Below, one piece after another: positions 6,028-9,525 of a stretch of DNA of 9,525 nucleotides. Origin of the DNA: an uncultured Collinsella sp. Its GTDB lineage: Bacteria; Actinomycetota; Coriobacteriia; Coriobacteriales; Coriobacteriaceae. The DNA lies in the NCBI GenBank assembly GCA_958407465.1, contig CATYIV010000053.1, positions 1 through 9,525 of the forward strand, written 5' to 3'. The notes below the pieces were generated by a model. That model saw only the letters and a program-made list of their open reading frames with translations. It was not told where the DNA came from and ran no database searches. Numbering within the stretch: the stretch's first letter is position 1; every line of letters starts with the position of its first letter. Made by a program: the position numbers and the translations under genes.

Positions 6028-7437
6028 TTACTCGCCCAGCAGGCTCTTGGTGATGGAAGCGGCGGCCTTCTTGCCAGCGCCCATCGCCAGAATGACCGTA
6101 GCGGCACCGGTGACGATGTCGCCGCCGGCCCAGATGCGGGGATCGGTGGTCTGGCCGGTCTCCTCGTCGGCAACGATGTAGCCCCACTTGTTGAGCTCCA
6201 TCTTGCCGCCGATCTTTTTTGCGAAGGGGTTGGCGTTGGTGCCGATAGCCGAGATCGCGACGTCGCAGGGGATCTCCTCGATGGCGCCCTCGATGGGCAC
6301 CGGGCGACGACGGCCGGACTCGTCGGGCTCGCCGAGCTCCATCTTCTGGACCTTGACGGCGCACACGGAGCCGTCTTCGCCAGCGACAAACTCGAGCGGG
6401 GAGACAAGCGGCAGAACCTCGACGCCCTCGGCCTTGGCATGGTGCAGCTCGGCGCGACGGCAGGGCATCTCGTCCTCGGTACGGCGGTAAGCGATGATGG
6501 CGTGCTCGGCGCCCAGACGCTTGGCGGTACGGACGGCGTCCATAGCCACGTTGCCGCCGCCAAAGACAACGACGTTCTTGCCGTGCTTGGTGGGGGTGTC
6601 GTACTCGGGGAACTTGTTGGCCTTCATCAGGTTCACGCGGGTGAGGTACTCGTTAGCGAAGAAGACGTTGGGCAGGTTCTCGCCGGGGACGTTGAGGAAC
6701 TTGGGCAGGCCAGCGCCGGTCGCCACGTAGATGGCGTCGAAGCCCTGCTCGAACAGCTCTTCGGCCGTGGCCATGTTGCCCACGACGGAGTTGTACTCAA
6801 ACTTGACGCCCATGTCCTCCAGGCCGTCAATCTCGCGCTTGACGACTGCCTTGGGCAGACGGAACTCGGGGATGCCGTAGACCAGCACGCCGCCGCCGGT
6901 GAAGAAGGCCTCAAAGACGGTAACGTCAAAGCCGTTGCGGGCGAGCTCGCCGGCGCAGGTGATGCCGGACGGGCCGGAGCCGACGACGGCGACCTTCTTG
7001 CCGTTCTTGGGAGCCATCTTGGGCGTGGAAGCGAGCTCGGGGCGGTCACCCAGGAAGCGCTCGAGCTGGCCGATGGCCACGGGCTCGGACTTCTTACCAC
7101 GGATGCACTTGCCCTCGCACTGGTTCTCCTGCGGGCAGACACGGCCGCAGATAGCGGGAAGCATGGAGTCCTCGCGGATGGTATCGAGGGCGCCGCCGAA
7201 GTCCTTCGCGCGGATCTGCTCGATAAAGCGGGGGATGTTGATGTTGACGGGGCAGCCCTCAACACAGAACGGCTTCTTGCAGTTGAGGCAGCGCTCGGCC
7301 TCGGCCAGCGCCATCTCCTCGGTGAAGCCCTTGTCGACGGGGCGGAAGTCGCAGGCGCGCTCGGCAGCCGGCTCCTCGTTATCGGGGGTGCGGGGCGACT
7401 TCATATCGGCAACGAAACGACCGTTAACTAGTGGCAT
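6028..7437 (-). CDS. nfnB: NADH-dependent ferredoxin:NADP+ oxidoreductase large subunit NfnB (GltD-like)
   Basis: A 469-aa flavoprotein of the glutamate synthase small-subunit-like family. With NfnA it would couple NADH and reduced ferredoxin oxidation to NADP+ reduction, or the reverse, by flavin-based electron bifurcation in the cytosol. Two cysteine clusters bind [4Fe-4S] centres: C50-C53-C58-C62 and C97-C101-C107-C111. A FAD-binding GSGPSG follows at 153-158, then the NADP(H)-type GGGNVAMDA (293-301) with Y317-R318-R319 after it, and the C-terminal FAD block WAGGDIVTGAA (436-446). Automatic annotation often calls this glutamate synthase small subunit, GltD or GltA. The adjacent NfnA and the absence of a large glutamate synthase subunit nearby favour Nfn. 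Its ATG lies within the last codons of nfnA (10-nt overlap), indicating translational coupling. Confidence 0.88.
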   Translation of the reverse strand: MPLVNGRFVADMKSPRTPDNEEPAAERACDFRPVDKGFTEEMALAEAERCLNCKKPFCVEGCPVNINIPRFIEQIRAKDFGGALDTIREDSMLPAICGRVCPQENQCEGKCIRGKKSEPVAIGQLERFLGDRPELASTPKMAPKNGKKVAVVGSGPSGITCAGELARNGFDVTVFEAFFTGGGVLVYGIPEFRLPKAVVKREIDGLEDMGVKFEYNSVVGNMATAEELFEQGFDAIYVATGAGLPKFLNVPGENLPNVFFANEYLTRVNLMKANKFPEYDTPTKHGKNVVVFGGGNVAMDAVRTAKRLGAEHAIIAYRRTEDEMPCRRAELHHAKAEGVEVLPLVSPLEFVAGEDGSVCAVKVQKMELGEPDESGRRRPVPIEGAIEEIPCDVAISAIGTNANPFAKKIGGKMELNKWGYIVADEETGQTTDPRIWAGGDIVTGAATVILAMGAGKKAAASITKSLLGE

Positions 7438-8267
7438 GCGCAGCTCTTTTCCTCATAGGCCTTGAGGGACTCGCCCTCTTCGGAACGGTAAGCGGCCTGG
7501 CGGGCACGAAGGTCATCCCAGTCGACCAGGGTGGCATCGAAGTCGGGGCCGTCGACGCAAGCGAACTTGGTCACGCCGCCCACCTCGACGCGGCAGCAGC
7601 CGCACATGCCGGTGCCGTCAACCATGATGGGGTTGAGCGACGCGGTGATGGGGGTGTCGTACTTCTGGGCGGTGAGGGTCGAGAACTTCATCATCGGAAC
7701 GGGGCCGACGCAGAAGACCTGGCTCACGGCCTTGTCCTGCAGCAGGCGCTCCAGCGGAGCGGTGACAACGCCCTGCTCGCCGTAGGAACCGTCATCGGTA
7801 GTGATGTGGATGTGGTCCTCGTCGAGGAGCTCGCGGAACTGGTCCTCCATGAGCAGGAGGTCCTTGGTGCGGGCGCCCATGATGGCGTGCACCTCGTGGC
7901 CGGTCTCGACCAGGTGCTTGGCGACCGGGAAGGCAATTGCCAGGCCGACGCCGCCGCCAATGACGGCGCAGGGGCCCTCAGCCATCTCGGTGGGAACGCC
8001 CAGCGGGCCCACGACGTCGCGCAGCGACTCGCCGGCCTCGTAGGTGGAAAGCATCTCGGTGGTCTTGCCGATCACCATGAAGATGAACTCGACCCAGCCC
8101 TCGTCACCGTTCCAGCCGGCCAGGGTAAACGGGACGCGCTCGCCCGTCTCGTTGGCGCGAACCATGAGGAACTGTCCAGCGTGCGCATGCTTGGCGATTG
8201 CGGGTGCCTCGATGCGGAACTTGAACACCTTCTCCGAGAACTGCGTCTTCTCCAGGATCTTATACAT
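7428..8267 (-). CDS. nfnA: Ferredoxin:NADP+ oxidoreductase small subunit NfnA (PyrK/sulfide dehydrogenase-like)
   Basis: A 279-aa FAD/NAD(H)-binding iron-sulfur subunit, first gene of the nfn pair. RVPFTLA (44-50) is the flavin-binding motif and DVVGPLG (84-90) follows. The nucleotide-binding loop is VIGGGVGLA (102-110), and VFCVGPVPMM is the typical NAD-domain strand near the C-terminal third. The [2Fe-2S] site reads Asp217-x4-Cys222-x2-Cys225-x11-Cys237, with Asp where PyrK proteins have the first Cys. This fits the Asp(Cys)3 ligation described for NfnA and argues against dihydroorotate dehydrogenase. An extra Cys224 lies between two ligands, and the protein ends in CACH. ATG 8267 follows AGAGAGGGG (8272-8280) by 4 nt. 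Sulfide dehydrogenase is the main alternative name. Confidence 0.88.
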   Translation of the reverse strand: MYKILEKTQFSEKVFKFRIEAPAIAKHAHAGQFLMVRANETGERVPFTLAGWNGDEGWVEFIFMVIGKTTEMLSTYEAGESLRDVVGPLGVPTEMAEGPCAVIGGGVGLAIAFPVAKHLVETGHEVHAIMGARTKDLLLMEDQFRELLDEDHIHITTDDGSYGEQGVVTAPLERLLQDKAVSQVFCVGPVPMMKFSTLTAQKYDTPITASLNPIMVDGTGMCGCCRVEVGGVTKFACVDGPDFDATLVDWDDLRARQAAYRSEEGESLKAYEEKSCACH

Positions 8268-8368
8268 AGAACCCCTCTCTTGTTAGGGCTGCCGAACCGT
8301 GCCTCCACGGAAATGGACGGTAGCCCGAGTAAAACCGTACGCGCACAGGCGTTGTGCAGACATACGGT
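8268..8368 (-). promoter_or_regulatory. Structured 5' leader of the nfnAB transcript
   Basis: About 100 nt separate the predicted transcription start from the nfnA ATG and hold two stems. The first (8334-8339 with 8363-8368, inner 8343-8347 with 8353-8357) sits at the very 5' end and is followed on the minus strand by TTTT (8331-8334, overlapping the stem end), resembling a small terminator. The second is a bipartite stem: GGGCT 8286-8290 with AGCCC 8322-8326, and ACCGT 8296-8300 with ACGGT 8317-8321. It lies just before the ribosome site. I do not recognise a known riboswitch class. Confidence 0.45.
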
Positions 8369-8372
8369 GCAA

Positions 8373-8378
8373 ATTATA
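8373..8378 (-). promoter_or_regulatory. -10 box for nfnAB (TATAAT)
   Basis: The minus strand reads a perfect TATAAT at 8378-8373, about 106 nt before the nfnA start codon and in the only long gap upstream of the operon. The -35 region at 16-18 bp spacing (around GTAAAC) is a poor match to TTGACA, so the promoter may depend on an activator or another element. Confidence 0.6.
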
Positions 8379-8422
8379 CCCTCATGGACATGCTGTTTAC
8401 GTGTGTCTTCGGCGGTTGGGAG

Positions 8423-8621
8423 CAGGGTTTATCCGCTTCGACCTGCCAAAGGGGGAGAGGTTTATTTTGGCAGGTTTTATCAGGCAAAACGGCAAAGGAG
8501 GTCGGCCTCGCGCTTCGGTGAGGCCGGCCCCCTTTGGAGCGTTGCATATGTATAGCGGCACAGGGTTTATTGCGACGCAGCCGCCGCGGCGTTTCCGCAG
8601 ATGAAACCTGCCAAAATAAAC
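8423..8621. repeat. Composite inverted-repeat element with GGTTTAT/TTTGGCAGG units
   Basis: A perfect 18-bp inverted repeat, GTTTATTTTGGCAGGTTT (8460-8477) and its complement (8604-8621), bounds 162 bp. ACCTGCCAAA (8441-8450) is a second partner for the left arm (8466-8475), giving an alternative local hairpin. CAGGGTTTAT is repeated directly at 8423-8432 and 8561-8570, and CGCCGCGGCG (8582-8591) is a perfect palindrome. The gap 8268-8639 holds this element, the nfn promoter and the leader; I see no gene in it. There is no transposase and no clear target-site duplication. The core differs from the GGGGACAG family. Confidence 0.7.
8486..8535 (-). terminator. Candidate terminator hairpin downstream of pth
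   Basis: A 16-position stem (8494-8509 with 8520-8535) has one mismatch and one wobble and a loop containing CTTCGG. On the minus strand it is followed after four bases by TTTT (complement of 8486-8489). It lies about 105 nt beyond the pth stop, inside the inverted-repeat element. The offset T run makes it a weak intrinsic terminator, but it is the only good candidate between pth and the nfn promoter. Confidence 0.45.
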
Positions 8622-8639
8622 ATCCCTAAATGGTAGGTT

Positions 8640-9269
8640 TTAGTGCTTGCCGTTGGCGGAAGCGGCGCCGTTTACGTGATCGCGGGCGTAGATTACGCCG
8701 TGGACGATGGCCAGACCGGCGGCATCTGCGGCGCGGGCGCAGGTGTCCTGGAAATCCTCGGCTTCGCGGGCGCGCAGCTGCTTGAGCACGTAGTCTGCCA
8801 CGGCCATCTTGCCGGGAGGGTTGCCGATGCCGGTGCGGATACGGCTAAAGTCGCGGCTGCCCATCTTGTCGATGATGGAGCGCAGGCCGTTGTGACCGGC
8901 ATGGCCTCCGCCCACCTTAACACGCACGTCGCCGGCGGGAATATCGAGCTCGTCGTGGATGACGAGCAGCTCCTCGGCCTTGATCTTGTACTCGCGGCAG
9001 AGCTTGGAGATGGGCCCGCCCGAGGTGTTCATGTACGACTGCGGCTTGACCAGTACAATCTGGCGCTTGCCGTTCTCTTCCTCGGCATCGTTGATGTTGA
9101 TGAGCGCGACCTCGGCGCCTGCTTGGTTTTTCCAGTACGTGACGCCGGCCTGACGGGCCAGCTCGTCGATCGCCTTAAAACCGGCGTTGTGGCGGGTCTC
9201 GGCATACTCATCGCCAGGGTTGCCAAGTCCGGCAACCATGCGAATCTTAAGCGGCTGTGCAGCTGCCAT
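8640..9269 (-). CDS. pth: Peptidyl-tRNA hydrolase
   Basis: A 209-aa cytosolic esterase that cleaves peptidyl-tRNA released during stalled or aborted translation, recycling tRNA. All hallmark residues are visible: Asn17 in GLGNPG (14-19), catalytic His27 in RHNAGF, the KPQSYMNTSG block (75-84) with Asn81, Asp106 in HDELD (105-109) and Asn127 in GHNGLRS (125-131). The length is slightly above the usual 185-200, because of a short N-terminal and C-terminal extension. Three ATG codons are in frame (9308, 9275, 9269). I chose 9269 since AAAGGA (9280-9275) lies 5 nt upstream, while the 9275 ATG overlaps that site. It is read in the same direction as nfnAB, but a gap of about 370 nt with its own promoter separates them. 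Confidence 0.95.
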   Translation of the reverse strand: MAAAQPLKIRMVAGLGNPGDEYAETRHNAGFKAIDELARQAGVTYWKNQAGAEVALININDAEEENGKRQIVLVKPQSYMNTSGGPISKLCREYKIKAEELLVIHDELDIPAGDVRVKVGGGHAGHNGLRSIIDKMGSRDFSRIRTGIGNPPGKMAVADYVLKQLRAREAEDFQDTCARAADAAGLAIVHGVIYARDHVNGAASANGKH

Positions 9270-9383
9270 GTTCATCCTTTCGTTACACAAAAGTTCAATC
9301 AACGACAAAGGCTACCACGCCCGCTGAAGGCGAGGAAAGGTTGCAGCAAAGTCATTTCAGAAAACAGCTGCCCCGAGACAGCA

Positions 9384-9488
9384 GGAAGCCCCGGACACGC
9401 CGGGAGGGGTTATCAAAGCGAACATCCCGCAGCCGCAAAGCGGCGAGGACGTTCGCGTGATAACCCCGCAGGCGTGTCCGGGGCTTCC
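9384..9488. repeat. 105-nt near-perfect palindrome upstream of pth
   Basis: The outer arms are a perfect 18-bp inverted repeat (9384-9401 with 9471-9488). Further in, GGGGTTATCA (9406-9415) pairs with TGATAACCCC (9458-9467), GCGAAC (9418-9423) with GTTCGC (9451-9456), TCC (9425-9427) with GGA (9447-9449), and GCCGC (9432-9436) with GCGGC (9440-9444) around an AAA loop. Only short bulges interrupt it, so the whole can fold into one long hairpin on either strand. There is no T-tract on either side, so it is not a plain terminator. It may be a structured RNA, a processing site or a repeat element. I see no open frame of interest in 9270-9525. Confidence 0.75.
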
Positions 9489-9525
9489 GGAGGGATGCGA
9501 GGGTCGAGCGACTACAGTGCGAAAT

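Noticed and set aside
6439..7431. Plus-strand open frame of 330 codons opposite nfnB
   Set aside because: It is the antisense of a conserved gene; its composition (Ala/Gly/Leu/Val/Asp-rich) is a codon-bias artefact and it has no ribosome site of note.
6028..7437. Reading nfnB as the small subunit of glutamate synthase
   Set aside because: The partner gene is an NfnA-type subunit with Asp-ligated cluster site, and no large glutamate synthase subunit is adjacent, so Nfn is the better reading.
7428..8267. Reading nfnA as PyrK of dihydroorotate dehydrogenase
   Set aside because: The first cluster Cys is Asp, and the neighbour is NfnB rather than pyrD.
7431..8555. Plus-strand open frame of 374 codons opposite nfnA and its leader
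   Set aside because: It is antisense to nfnA and runs through the nfn promoter and inverted repeats, with no recognisable domain.
8299..8604. Plus-strand open frame of 101 codons in the pth-nfnA gap
   Set aside because: It is composed mainly of the promoter, leader and repeat element, with no ribosome site or family resemblance.
9384..9488. CRISPR repeat, tRNA or classical terminator
   Set aside because: There are no regularly spaced direct repeats, no cloverleaf or anticodon arm, and no T-tract on either side.

Overview
The window looks like chromosomal DNA of a high-GC, Gram-positive anaerobe. My best guess is a Collinsella-like member of the Coriobacteriia. This is inferred from the GC-rich third codon positions, the Tat-type lipoprotein, the NfnAB pair and the many intergenic palindromes built around GGGGACAG/CTGTCCCC. 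There is no rRNA or other taxonomic marker here, so the genus is not proven. All nine protein genes are intact and belong to known families. I see no tRNA, rRNA, CRISPR array, phage gene or transposase gene.

Left part, + strand (1-2013). A repeat-rich leader (about 45-167) precedes a membrane-anchored parvulin-type peptidyl-prolyl isomerase (234-1454). A GatB/YqeY-domain protein follows (1509-1952), closed by a clear intrinsic terminator (1982-2013).

Middle part, + strand (2014-5901). After a large palindrome with two competing folds (2021-2091) comes a four-gene polar amino acid ABC importer: ATPase, Tat/lipoprotein binding protein and two permeases. A cytidylate kinase-like P-loop protein lies just downstream, separated from the importer by a short GGGACAG hairpin. 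Gaps inside the importer are 3-25 nt, so it is one operon.

Right part, - strand (9525 back to 5962). Pth, the peptidyl-tRNA hydrolase, is at 8640-9269. The nfnA-nfnB pair (8267 back to 6028, 10-nt overlap) encodes the electron-bifurcating NADH-dependent ferredoxin:NADP+ oxidoreductase. It has a TATAAT promoter and a structured leader of about 100 nt. The nfn operon converges on the kinase-like gene, with a terminator hairpin between them (5964-5999).

Most of the unusual material is non-coding. The GGGGACAG palindrome family is present in four intergenic gaps. A second repeat family, with an 18-bp inverted repeat, lies between pth and nfnA. A 105-nt near-perfect palindrome lies upstream of pth (9384-9488). 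I found no evidence of a new multi-gene system. The palindromes and the nfn leader are the parts most worth following up.
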